Origin: Maylandia zebra
Taxonomy: Eukaryota; Chordata; Actinopteri; Cichliformes; Cichlidae
DNA length: 64,000 nucleotides
Assembly (NCBI RefSeq): GCF_041146795.1
Contig: NC_135176.1
Span: forward strand, 13,760,286 to 13,824,285
Direction: 5' to 3'
Part shown: positions 1 through 21,145 of the stretch, piece by piece
Layout: each line of letters begins with the position of its first letter
Position numbering within the stretch: position 1 is the first letter of the stretch
Made by a program: the position numbers and the translations under genes
The notes under the pieces: model-generated
Seen by the model: the letters and a program-made list of their open reading frames with translations, nothing else
Databases searched by the model: none
What the model was told of the DNA's origin: nothing

Positions 1-1414
1 AATATTAAGGTTTTAAGCACAAAAACACAGCTGAAAGCTTATTATTGTCCATTATAAGTAAAATAACAGAGCAGTGCAAAAGTCTCTTGCAAATGTATAG
101 AAAATGCATGTCATGAATACAAATACAGGAGGACGTGCTGCCCATGTCTGCACCAGCACATAATGTCTTTACATACATGCAACCTGGTGTGAGGTTATTA
201 TAGTTAAAATAAAACTAAAAACCCAAACTAGATGTGGAAAAAACATTTCAACTAATTACAATAAAAACTAGAATTTTGTGATCTTGCAGACATCTTGCTT
301 GATGAGGCATTCATGGGTTCACTGAGACAGTCAGCTGCCTTTAAAAAGTGTTTTTACTCTAATCTATGTGCTGATTTTCTTGAATTTGCACTCAGAAAAA
401 TCCCATTTGTGACCCTATATAACCACAAAGCAGCAATTGTGAGAAAAATGCAATTGAAATATATTTTTAAAAAGGGTTATTTATTCAAATAATTAATCAT
501 TAAGTTTATACCAAGTATATTTCCATTAATCTACCAATCAAGTACATTTCATTTGACCAGATTCCATTACATGTAACAGTTTACAATGGATACAATTAAA
601 TGGAAAATTTATATATTTTTAAATTAGTTCAATTTAGCAATTTTTTTGAGTACAAGTAACAAAGGAGACCATCCAGTACTCTGTCTTCTTTATTAGATTT
701 CCTCCTGATTCTCCCAGTTTCTTTTTTCTGACTTTTGTGTTTTTCCTGCCTTTCAGCTTTGACATGATTATTTTAGCCACTGTGAGTAATAATAAAAATA
801 ACAATAATGAGAATGAATAAATAAACAGTAAACATGAACAAGAGGAGCCCATAGAGAATTTATAGAGCTCGTCTTGTAAAAGCAAATGTGTTTGTCACAG
901 CAGTGCATTCGGTTCTTAATTCTGATTCTGATTGCAGAAGCTGCCAGACAAGACATTAAGAAGGCTATTAAGAAACTAAATATTAGAAGAAATGTGAATG
1001 TTCGCTCTGAGATATCGCCTCCGTTCAATAATCACCGGAAAGACTAAAACAAACACAGAAACGAATAAAAACAAAACATTGAAACAATGAAAACTAAACT
1101 AAACAAGAAAATCTGCTCTGGGAACTAACTGAAACTAAACGGACTTAAAAACTAAAAACATAAAAATAAAAAAAATTAAAAACCCATCATAACTCTGAGC
1201 TGGTGCTGCCTCTTTAAACAGCCTGGGATGTTTTCCTTTGAGGAATGTGTCCTCTCGATAATGAAAGTGGTTTGCATTTTTGTCTCCCTGCTGTCCAGTC
1301 TAAAAAGGGGCAGTAAAAAAAGTGAGTCAAAGGTCAGCGTGTAAGCAGAGAGTGTCCGCATGTCACCTTTGATACTGAAAGCAACAATTTACACTCCAAA
1401 TGCTCCCAAAACTA
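1..1414. other. AT-rich intergenic DNA with a possible degenerate repeat
   Basis: I see no exon here. Two stretches, about 190-225 and 1040-1190, are runs of ACTAAAAC/TAAAAA-type sequence of the sort found at the ends of fish non-autonomous elements, with GGTTATTAT on the left and ATCATAACTC on the right as a poor inverted match. The region may be one old element of about 1 kb with unrelated DNA inside. The short open frames are AT-rich chance frames. Confidence 0.25.
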
Positions 1415-2028
1415 CAATTATTTATTCAGAATTCTTCATGTAGAAATACTTTATACACATTTACATTTTTCCATTTGAGACAAACTGGTGTCATTAAAAG
1501 AAAAAAAATCAAAAGTATGAACACTCAATAGCATACGTCAAAGCTGAGTAATTTACAGTTACTAGATATGTTTCGGCTAACACACGAGAGGAAGTGAGGT
1601 TTTCACTGTTCCTATAAAGTGGGAAATCATGCCACAAATAAACTGACAACTAGCTTTTTATCCTCATGAAAAGCTACAAAAATAAAAGGAAACGTGATCA
1701 GTCAGTCCTATTAAATATTCACTGCACATCCAGGCCTGTGCTGAGAATCTGCTTTCCTCTCTAACAATAGAGATTCAGTGGAAACGTCCAGCGTCGGTGG
1801 CTCGAGCGTGTCCAGAAAGCTCTCTGCGCTTTAGCTTTACCACCTCGCCCCCGATACCGGTAGGGCTGGGGCAGTGTGGTGCAGGGGGGGGGGGGGAGGG
1901 CAGTCTACTCCTACAGCCCTGGCCTATCTAAAAATAACGGCGAGAATAACACAGCAAGGGAAATGGACACGTAGGGTCTGTATTCTCCTCTTAAGTATTT
2001 CCAGCAGAGCAGAGAGGGCTGACAAAGT
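1415..2028 (-). other. putative 3' UTR of the tmem47-like gene
   Basis: This stretch follows the TGA stop at 2029-2031 on the minus strand. The nearest AATAAA on the minus strand (TTTATT at 1421-1426) would give a 3' UTR of about 0.6 kb. A run of 13 G is present at 1884-1896. The end point is inferred from the hexamer only. Confidence 0.35.
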
Positions 2029-11529
<9,501 letters not shown>

Positions 11530-11660
11530 CTTCTCCTCACAGGGTACACGGCAGCACGTCGGTCACAGTTACTAAACTCGCTGGAGGTCTGCGTGCTTCC
11601 TCTCCCACCATAGCCCTCACTGCTCCACGCGTGTCCAGCTGGAACAGTTTAACAGGAGAC
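11530..11660 (-). promoter_or_regulatory. 5' UTR / promoter region of the tmem47-like gene
   Basis: The block immediately upstream of the ATG is noticeably richer in G+C than its surroundings and has no repeat signature. It should hold the 5' UTR and core promoter, but no TATA box or defined start site can be picked out. Confidence 0.3.
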
Positions 11661-11699
11661 ATCCGGTTGAATCAGTTTTTCAAAATAATCCATTTTATG

Positions 11700-11776
11700 G
11701 GTTTATATTATATTATATTATATTATATTATATTATATTATATTATATTATATTATATTATATTATATTATATTGG
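11700..11776 (+). repeat. (ATATT)n pentanucleotide microsatellite
   Basis: About 14 nearly perfect tandem copies of a TATTA/ATATT unit occupy this stretch, just upstream of the tmem47-like promoter. The repeat was read directly. Confidence 0.97.
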
Positions 11777-11857
11777 CAGTATTTTTGGTATAGTGATAAC
11801 ATTACATTATTATTTTCAGGTTACATTTACTGCTTTGTTAACTTTCTTTGTATAAAT

Positions 11858-12281
11858 TAGGGGTGTCAAACATTAGGCCAAGGGCCCAGAATCGGCCCAG
11901 AAAAGACTCCAGCCCGATCATCCGGAGTTTTGACTAAATTTTCGTATGTTTTACATATAAAAACATATAATAAAGACTCCACCAACTCATTGCCATTCAT
12001 ACTAAAAAACAAAGTAAGTAATGAACAATTAAATGACGAAAAAAATTGTTTTCTACTATCTACTCTAACATTTTTTTAATTGAATTTCTATTTGTTTTGC
12101 TTTTATAGTTCACAGTAAAGAATATTCTCTGTGAATTAATTCATGGAAACAGCCCGAGCAATGAATCACCAAAATGTTTTTCTGTGATTTTAGACATTTA
12201 TCATAGTTTTACTGGTCTGGCCCATGTAAGATCAAAGTTAGCTGCATATGGACTCAATCTAAAACAATTTTGGCATCCCTG
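11858..12281. mobile_element. short non-autonomous hAT element (MITE)
   Basis: The left end AGGGGTGTCAAA and the right end TTTGGCATCCCTG are imperfect inverted repeats of the CAGGGGTGTCAAA type. GTATAAAT (11850-11857) and GTGTAAAT (12282-12289) form an 8-bp target-site duplication with one mismatch, which is the hAT hallmark. Subterminal GGCCCA/TGGCCC motifs also mirror each other. At 424 bp it has no coding capacity. Confidence 0.75.
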
Positions 12282-12289
12282 GTGTAAAT

Positions 12290-15200
12290 GATCGCAAAGA
12301 AAAAAGGTTGCAGTGTAAAGTGGAATGCCATTTATTTATTTGTCTTTTTAGCTATGAAAAAAATTAAGTAAAATAAAATAAAATCTCTAAATAAACAGAC
12401 ACACAAAGACAAAACCACATTTAACTGTTATTTGTTATTTGTCAGTTCGTGAACTCAGTACATAAATCCTATAGTATTCCTCCTGAGATACACGAGTGTC
12501 AGTGTCTGTGCTTTTATTTTGAAATGCAAGTCATCGTATTCAGACTTGTTTTAGATCTTTGTGGATTGGTTTGTTGTCAGGCGCCCAACAAGTTTGTAAA
12601 AATAAAGAAATTCTCAAAAGCAGTGGTCGAAAAAAGTATTTTCTTCTGTGTACACAATAGAAGGATTTAAATGCTGAAAAACACATTATACATATTATAC
12701 AGCAAGGCGGAAGAAACGACATTATTAAAGCTCAGCTAAACTCAGTGAACACAGTAGGATAAAGTAGGTTTGTGTATAGAGTGACTAAACAGACTAAACA
12801 GTAACACAATGACACCTTCAAAGGGGCAGATTCTGATAAACATGCAGAGATTTCCTCCGCCTGAGTTTAGACAATAGTTGGGATTTAAAATAGTTTTTTA
12901 AAATTATTTTTATTATTTTATAAATGTTTGTGTATATCTGCATTAGCTTTCGTGAATGGAAAGTACCTCAGATCACATTGCGAGCTGCCCCTTTTGGCAT
13001 CGCCCATAAACCAAAGCAAATATTGTGATGTTTTAATAATCCAGCAGAGGGCACACATGCGACATTCTCTAGCAAAAACTATTTCTGCTCTCACCACTTT
13101 CATACACTTTGTGTTGTTGATTTTAGAAAGACCAACAGAGGGATTTTTATGCACAGGCTGACCACAGAAATCCTGTGTTTGTTGGGAATTGTTGTGACAG
13201 TGCAACAGAGGAACTGACTGTCAGCTTCTTGGTATTTTCTGTTAATCCTGATTTGGCCTCTTCTAACACTCAGTGTGTAGGCTGAGCTCTCTGAAATTTT
13301 TTTAACCTCTTTTGTAAAACAATCCCTCAATGATCCATGTCTAAACGCATACGTTGTATATCGTCCATAAACAGCAGCAGATTAAAAAAACAAACACCTA
13401 ATAAATCCTTAAATTAAATGACAAGGGTAAAATGAGATTTAACTATACAGTATTAGAGAGGAACAAAACTCCCACACTCACAAATAAACAAAGAAACGAA
13501 TGCAATGCAATGCAAAAAATAAGTACACATTTAAACAGTAAAAGATATCAGTGTGTGTTTGGTTTTAGAAATTAATGCCTGTATTTATTTTTGATATTAT
13601 GTTTGATGTATTTAAGGCAATATTGTTTTACTGAGGCATTTATTTTCTCTGAAAGAAAAAGGATTGCTCCTCTATGCAGCATGATCATGTTGAGGTTCTT
13701 CTTCAGTCCATATGCCTTGTGATATATTTCCATCTTCTGGTGAACTGCATAACTGCAGGGTATGAACTCCAAGGTGAGGCCGTGCTTGCAGGAAGTTTTT
13801 CGGAATTAATAAGTTGAATAGTTCCAAAAGTTTGTCTAAAGATGGAGGTAAGACAGTGCAGGTGAGAGTGTTTTCACATATTGCCACTGTTACAGTGCTG
13901 GAGCAGGGTGCAATTATTCTAACAACTGCTTCCACTGTCACACCAACAAGAACAAGAACAAGAGATGCTTACTATCCTTACATGGTGCAGATAGCAAGTT
14001 AAAGTGACCGATTTACTTGATTCCACAAAAAATGCAAAAAAAGATAAAAGGAAAGGGAGTAGATGTGATTGAATTTTGTTGGACCTTCACACAGTTTTGG
14101 TTGAGCAAATTATTGACCAAAAAACTGTCAAACATCTGCCTCACATGATATCAGCAGTGCTAAACCAGTTGTTTTGACCTACTTTGGCAGCTTATACTTC
14201 CATTTCCTCTTTCTTTTTTCCACCTTGAATGTGACCTGCTCCATGAGAAATATTGCAAGAAAAATGCAAAAAAAAAAAAGCAAGAAAAATAGTTTTCTTG
14301 CAGCACTGATTACATTTGTGTATATATATTATCATGATAATTATTATCATTATTTTTGGTTTTTAACAGTTTTGCCACTTGAAGAAATGCATTACACACT
14401 TTCAACATCCAAGCCTGATTATTTATTTTGTACAAAAGACATAATGGATGTACAAATATTTTAAGTACATGATTTTTTTCTCTAACTAAAGTTGCCTTGT
14501 GTAAAGTACAAACAAAACGGAGTACTTTGAATTACACCTCTGCTGCCTTCCTGCCCATTTGGGTTTAATTCTACCCCTATCATTTGTTGCCTGGATTACA
14601 GGTTTTCAGTGTATCTGACATAATGAGAGTTTCAGACTAATGCCACCCTTCTCAGTCCTAATGGCACTGCCAAGCCGCCAGCAGGGCATCTGAGTAGGGG
14701 GGATCTAGTATTAGGCATATCCATGGACAGAGCGTTGCTCGTTTCCTTTAAACGCCCCTCCTCCCCGACTGAACAGGCAGAGTGCTCTGTCATCCTCCTC
14801 CAAAAGCCCCTCATTAGAAAATCTGCCGAGCAGACAAAGCTAGTTGAGACAGCACAATGGTGACTCCCCACATGGTGATTTAAATGAGCATAAAGGGAAT
14901 CCAGGTCATGCATTTATTTTTTGGATCCTCTCCCTAATTGTAACTTGTCCACCCAGCCACCCACCTATAAAAAAAAATGTCTGTTTGGTCTAAATCCCGT
15001 TTTAAACCTTTAGGTATATTATATACACTCCCACAACATGGATGCACATCACATGGCTGTTCAACAGCCATGATAAAAATACACAAATCTAATAAATAAA
15101 TGTTTAGATAAAATGAAAATTAGAAAAGGGGCAGACAGAGCATGGAGAAAAGAACACCCATGTCTCATTCAGCATGCTATATAAGTTATATTCATAACAA

Positions 15201-18200
15201 TGTTAAAAGTGACTTTGAGTCTTAGAAAAAAATGCTTCTTTAACTGTTTGTCCCATGATGTCATCCTCTATTGCTCATCACTGTCTTCGTGGAGTGGCTG
15301 CAGCTGATTAGACTCAGAATAAGCCTCTCAGAGTTTTGCTGGGTATGAATAAGCTTCTATGGTAACTGACGAGGTCTCGTTTAATGATGCTGCCATTACT
15401 AAAGAAGTGCGTCCTGCTCATCTCTTTACCGTAACACCACCATTAAATCATCAGGAGTCCTGTTGGAGTCAGACCGTGGAAGCAGATGTGTATAAATTAC
15501 TTCCCTTTAAATCGTCACGGGTCAGGGATTTTAACTCGGATACAGTCATTAGTTTATTCCTTTATTGTGTAGAGGATTTTCATTATGTTTGATTAAAATA
15601 ATGCAGCAACAAATGAGATGAAGCAAAAATAATAATAATTAAAAATTAAAATCTAAAAAACAAAAAAGGATAGAAAAAGTCAGGAGATCATCTGTGTCAT
15701 AGTGATTCATCCTCCTGGAAACATGAATGTACACTTTTGTAGCAATTCAATCTACAGTTGTTCAGATTTGTCACTTTCAACCAAAATGAGGACTGGGATT
15801 TTTTACCTTCAGCATTTTTCATTCATCATTCAACTGCCTAAGTTCTTCATTTATAGGTCCAGGTGTTTATCCTGTGGCTAATCCCCCATGGATTATTCAT
15901 CCCCTTTGGGTTGTTTTCCTATTTCACTCATCACTGTCACTCCTGGTTAAATCTCAAGACTAATGACACATGGCAGCACACTAACGATTTCTGCCCATCA
16001 CAACTATAAGAGCAGCAGGATTTCCTGAAAAGTACCCTGAACCCCAAACTCCTCAACTTGCATTTCCTCCTTTTTTTTTCTTTTTCTTTTCTGTCATCAC
16101 AGTCAGATCCAGTTCATTTCAGAGCAGCTGGGTTTGAAGTGCCTTGCTCAAGGTCATGTTGACAGTTAATGCTGAGGGAGTCGACAGCATGTCTCCTTTA
16201 CTTTATGCACTCAGATTTAGAAGCTTATCAGGGGATTTAAACTGATGGCTTTCCAGTTTCAAGTCTATAGTCAAGTCTGTTACTGTGAGTCAGCAAAACA
16301 CTGTGAATGATTTATGAATAGGAAAGTTATAGATTAGTTAAATGTGCTGAACTGAGAAATGCACTGTCATCACTGTTGCATCACTGCAAGACATCAATCT
16401 ACAATAAAGGTGGAGAGAGGACAAATGGGATCAATAAGATAAGAAGGATGTTTTTGCTTGATTAGTGTCATCGGTTGTCATCAGATGGGTGAAAATTTTG
16501 ACTCGAGATCATCTCAGTAATTACTTTGCTGTAGTGTGTTACACCAGATGGAGTCATGCGGTGTCAGTGAATACTGCATTTCTTCTAAATGAAAGAGAAA
16601 TCCAGTAACAGTAAGATCTGAGTCTAGTTTATGTTGTTGCTTGATGGCAGATTTATTCCTGGACACTACACTGTTTCTGTTCTGCATTCTGCATTCACCC
16701 TCAAGCTGTAGCCCCCCTGTGTTTTCTGGATACCCACCTGTCTCTCAGTGACTTGACCACTTTGGGCCTGGTCTGCCAGCTTGTGGACATCTGTTTACTT
16801 CCTCCTCCATCAGTCGTCATGGTTGCAACCCCCCCACTATCACCACCACACACCCCCACCCTTGCCATCGGCCCTTCTCCGCCCTTCTCTCGTGTTTCCC
16901 CCAGACACCAGCTGTGAACCACTTATGCTTATCCTGCAGTCAACCTCGTTCAGCCTTGTGATAAGGACAGCAAGGACAGGAGTGCTTCTGGCCAGTGTGC
17001 TTTGCTCTATGTTTGCTGACCCAGAAATATCTAAATAAGCACACTAAAATTCAATGTGACCATGTAGATGTATAAAAACAAATTAGATATCGGAAATTGT
17101 ACCTGTGGTTAAATAGTAAAGAGATAAACATAGTCTTGAATTCTTCCTTGTTATTTGTTTACTACACTGGTGACCAACTAGAATGACCTTCAGAACTTTC
17201 TAGTTGCCATCCATATATCCTTTTTTTTATGGATGCCATTTCATCTTTTTTTTTTTATTGTGTTGGGAGGTTTTGATCTCCATTTCTCTCCGGGAAAAAC
17301 ACTGATAAAATATGAGCAGACAACAAGAGAGAAGCTGTCAGATGTATTCAATGTGAAACACTTCCTCTTAACACTGGATTTAGTCATGTCACAGCAGCTT
17401 AAAACTCTTAAAACACTTAACACAATGCAGTGAAAAGGGAACCAAAGTGATTTGATTGTCAAAAAACAAATAACTGGATGGGATTTTCAATTCGATCTTC
17501 CCAATCAGCTAGTAAGTTGCATATGACCTATTAGGAGTAAAGGGAGAACAGAATGGGCCCAGGTATTGAACCCTGAGGGACGCCACATGAGGTGATGGCT
17601 GAAGATGACACACTGAAATAAAAATAATTCAAGGCAGGAGTGGTTTCTCCCACCCACTGATTTAACTTGTGAATTATTGAGCTTCAACACTGGAATCAAG
17701 TGTAAGATTAAGACGATGGAGCAACCTTGTGAATCAGACTCTAAACGAAGAAATCAACTGGAATTTTTCCAACATAGTATAACTTTGGGGCCCATTTTAA
17801 AAAAAATAATATTCAAGTCAGATAGAAAGACAGACATTGATTTAATAGCCAAAAAATGGAATTATGTGACCAGATTTGGAAAGTCGCTGAGTACATGTTC
17901 ACTTTTGGCATGTGGCTCTGTGTGACACAGCACCCAGCTGAGAGCCAAAACCCCCAAATCTGCTTTCTCCCCATATGCCCACAACCGAATAAACCACCTC
18001 CTGCACTGCCGCTTTCTCCTCTGTCCCTTTTGTCAGACTGCAGGCAGTGGTCCACAGCCCTTGGGGAGCTCACTGAGGGAGGTGTGGCACAGCCAGTGAT
18101 CAGAGTGAATTAGAGTTATGTGTGACATGCAAAGGAGAGGCTCCAGAATGTGACAACAGCTGAGTTTTAAAGTGAAGCTTTTTCTGCCTGAGGGGAGAGG

Positions 18201-19260
18201 AATAGACGACAAAGACACCGAAGTCTGCTGTGAGAAGAGTCAACTTCTTTTGTTGGCTCTTTAAAAAAAAACAGAGACCTGTTATTCATTTGTCTTTTCA
18301 TTTAACACAGTGGGATACTTAACAGTGTGTTTTTTTGCATCAATTTGAACATGGCTGCCACAGTATAAAAAAGGCCATCCTTATTTGCAGGCCTAATTAA
18401 CATCCTGATGCCTTGAGCAGTTAAATTCCCACATGCAAACATGCACATGAATGTCTAATCGAGTCAGAATCTACATAAAAAGGCTGAAATCCGAATCTAC
18501 AAAATTTGACTGTACTCTACAGTATGTTAAGCTGATTATGACTCGTTTTCTATCTACATCCAAAATCCAGTGCAAGTTAGATTGAAAGAATGCACTCAGT
18601 TGCCTTTTAAACTATAAAATGGAATAATATAACCCAAGATTTGATAACTCATGAGTAGAACAGGATTTGAAAAACAGAACTTTGAGACATTTAGGCTCAT
18701 AAAGAAGAAAATATGGTGTAGGAGCGCTCAGACTGATTTTTAGCGAACCTGGAGGTGTTAAAAATTTTATGCTGTTCAGGCATTATTGGAAAAATGCCGT
18801 TCGTGGAACTCTATACGCTTGTTTTGTGGCCTACTTTTGAGCCCCAGAAGTCATCTCTGGTCCATAAATTTCAGAACAATGGTGCACATTTGTTATGTGA
18901 AGTTTGGCTCGATATTACATTTATTCCTGTTGGGAGTATTAAGTGACAACTCTAAAGCGCTGCAGCTCACCTTTCCCCTGTTTATGGTGTTAGCTATGAA
19001 GCCTCTACTAGGCCAACAGAGTTTTCAGTGATATTGATACGGCACCAACATAACTGGCACAAAGATTTAAAAATAAAATCATAGCAACTTTCATAGCCAC
19101 AAGGGTTAAAACCGTTTACTTGCCAACTAATATCGTTGTGAAACAGAGTGGCTTTGCCCACTGTTCTTCCTTTGTGCAAAGAGAAACAGGATGAGCATTG
19201 CCAGATATACAAAATGACCTCGAGCAGGCCGCTAGTGTGAATGTACTGACCAAACAATCA
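12290..19260. other. intergenic DNA between the tmem47-like gene and dcx
   Basis: No exon is supported. Single-copy-looking blocks occur at about 14640-14910 and 15240-15600. A short perfect palindrome of 14 bp lies at 14328-14341. A fragment near 17540-17610 (GTATTGAACCCTGAGGGACG) resembles a piece of a dispersed fish repeat, but the family was not identified. C-rich microsatellite-like sequence occurs near 16825-16860. Confidence 0.35.
14640..14910. promoter_or_regulatory. candidate conserved non-coding block upstream of dcx
   Basis: The block is non-repetitive, balanced in composition and lies amid AT-rich DNA. It contains GATTTAAATGAG and CTCATTAGAAAAT homeodomain-like TAAT/ATTA sites, and it is not in a convincing open frame. 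This is inference from texture and motifs; conservation could not be measured. Confidence 0.25.
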
Positions 19261-19269
19261 GAAACAGAA

Positions 19270-20150
19270 TACACGAGGGTGGCCTGAGAGGCTGACTCTA
19301 GTGTTCCCTGTGCTCACAGCCCAGCAAGCTGGAGCCTGATGGGAATTCGCTATAGAATACCAGGGTGAACCTGAGCACATGTGACAGACGTGAAAGGGTC
19401 TAGAGAAGCTGTGGAGAACGCTATGTCGCCTGTAACATCATTCAGCATGACCGGTTTGGTGGAGGTCAATGATGGTCTGGGGATGCATATCCATAGAGGG
19501 ATGCACATAACTCTACAGGCTAGGCATCAGCATCCTGACTGCAATTAAACATCAGGATGAAATTCTTGGACCTATTTTCAGACTTTACAATGGTGCAGTC
19601 AGTTCTGGGTTTCTCCTGGTCCATAAAAAGGCAGGGCCTCAAGTGGTGAGAGTATCCAGACAGTTTCTAGAGGAGGAAGGAAATGACACCACTGACTGGT
19701 TTCCATGCTCACCTGACCTAAATCCAATAGAACACCTCTGGGACGTTATGGTTAGTTTGCCAAGAGGTTGCACCTTAGAGCTCAGTGATGCCCTGATCCA
19801 GATCCACGAGGAGATCGATTAGGATACCATCCATTGTGAACTTAGGAGCATGATGTTGCCAGGCATGCGTACATGACAATGTCAGGAAGGCCGTACAAAC
19901 TCCCGAGTACCATTTTTGAGTTGTTGCAATGACATTTCTGCAATATGGAGTCGCCTTCTGCTCTATGCAATGTCTTTAAAATCAGCTCTCTGTAGGTTGA
20001 TAATTTTCATTTCCATCAAACCACGTGGCATCCTTTCATTCCTAACACATTAACAAGTACACATCACTACAGATATGCAGCATGATTTTTCCCACTGAGA
20101 TCAGCTGCGGTTTCAAAGTGTTCCTTTAATTTTTATTTATTTATTTATTT
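19270..20150 (+). pseudogene. Tc1-like transposase relic with 3' terminal region
   Basis: Plus-strand pieces of a Tc1 transposase are visible: GAACGCTATGTCGCC near 19410, then SPDLNPIEHLWDVM near 19712-19752, followed by ALIQIHEEID. The downstream tail GTTGATAATTTTCATTTCC and CACGTGGCATCCTTTCATTC near 20000-20040 matches the usual 3' part of one abundant fish Tc1-like family and ends near TTCCTTTAATTTTTA. Frameshifts and stops make it non-functional. Confidence 0.75.
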
Positions 20151-20994
20151 TTTGTTGTCGAGCAGCATAGTAACTGCTTTCTGCAGCACGAGTTCCTCTT
20201 TGTTTGACAGCATGATTTCTGTGTAACATTGCATCGCACAAACTGCCTCATAAGCAAAGTCAAACTTTTGTTCCATTAGGGTCAACGTACCCATTATCAG
20301 GTATTTTATTTTTCCTGTTTCCACTAGAGCAAACACGCAACTGAAAAGTAGAATTCAAGTCAGAAAACAATCACCTTCCATTGAAGCTGTGGGAAATGTT
20401 CACAATGCACATGTTCTGCAAGAAAGCAAGTTGGCTGAATGCAAGCTGCCCTTTTGAACATGGGCAGTCTTGATGTTTAATCAACTTCTGGGATACTAAT
20501 ATACAGTTCACCGACAATGAAATCCTCCTTTAGGAGAAGACACACACACACAAAAAGCCAAATACAATCACTGCGAGTTAGTCAAGCTTTTATCTGCTCC
20601 TGACAAAGAGCTCCACCAGACCAAAGGCATCAGACTGTGGTTTGTCTGAAAGGGACGCACTCGTGATGCCTTAGCTTCAGCTCTCACAGTTCACTCACAG
20701 AAAGCCACAATCTTCAAAATAAAACAAATAGCTGAAATTCTTACAGGAAAAAATTAAATAAAAAAGAATAAGTTTTCTTCTCCCATCTTAACAGAAAGAT
20801 CTGCCTCACACATCACATGATAAAAGCCGCTTTCATCTTTCAACCATGACTTGTAAATAATCCCCACCTTTAATTCTTGCTCATTTGCTCGTTAGAACTA
20901 CCTTTGGTGACCCTGATGGGAGCTCCACCCCAGCCCACACTGACTGGCACCTACAGTTTTTTTCCTCAGTGGGCGGGTCCACTGCTCTTTAGGA
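20151..20994. other. proximal upstream region of dcx
   Basis: No repeat or exon was recognised. The last part (about 20880-20995) changes to G+C-richer sequence with GGGCGGG, consistent with a promoter for the putative first exon just downstream. Confidence 0.3.
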
Positions 20995-21145
20995 CCCAGT
21001 GGCTGCTCGATTCAAGCAAGGAGTGACTCCGGCACTCAGACGGAAACAGACAAAGGCGAGGGGAGAGACGGCGTGCCGCTATCCTGCAGCATCGACTCAC
21101 ACACTCACATCCACTCCCCCACACACTCCGCAATCAGCGACGCAG
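20995..21145 (+). other. putative untranslated first exon of dcx
   Basis: A G+C-rich, non-repetitive stretch ends in CGACGCAG followed by the strong donor GTGAGT at 21146. A GGGCGGG box lies just upstream. The next acceptor on this strand that leads into coding sequence is at 24905, giving a 3.8-kb 5' UTR intron. The 5' boundary is a guess; there is no TATA box. Confidence 0.45.

Noticed and set aside
11631-11855. Ile/Tyr-repeat open frame
   Set aside because: Translation of the ATATT microsatellite.
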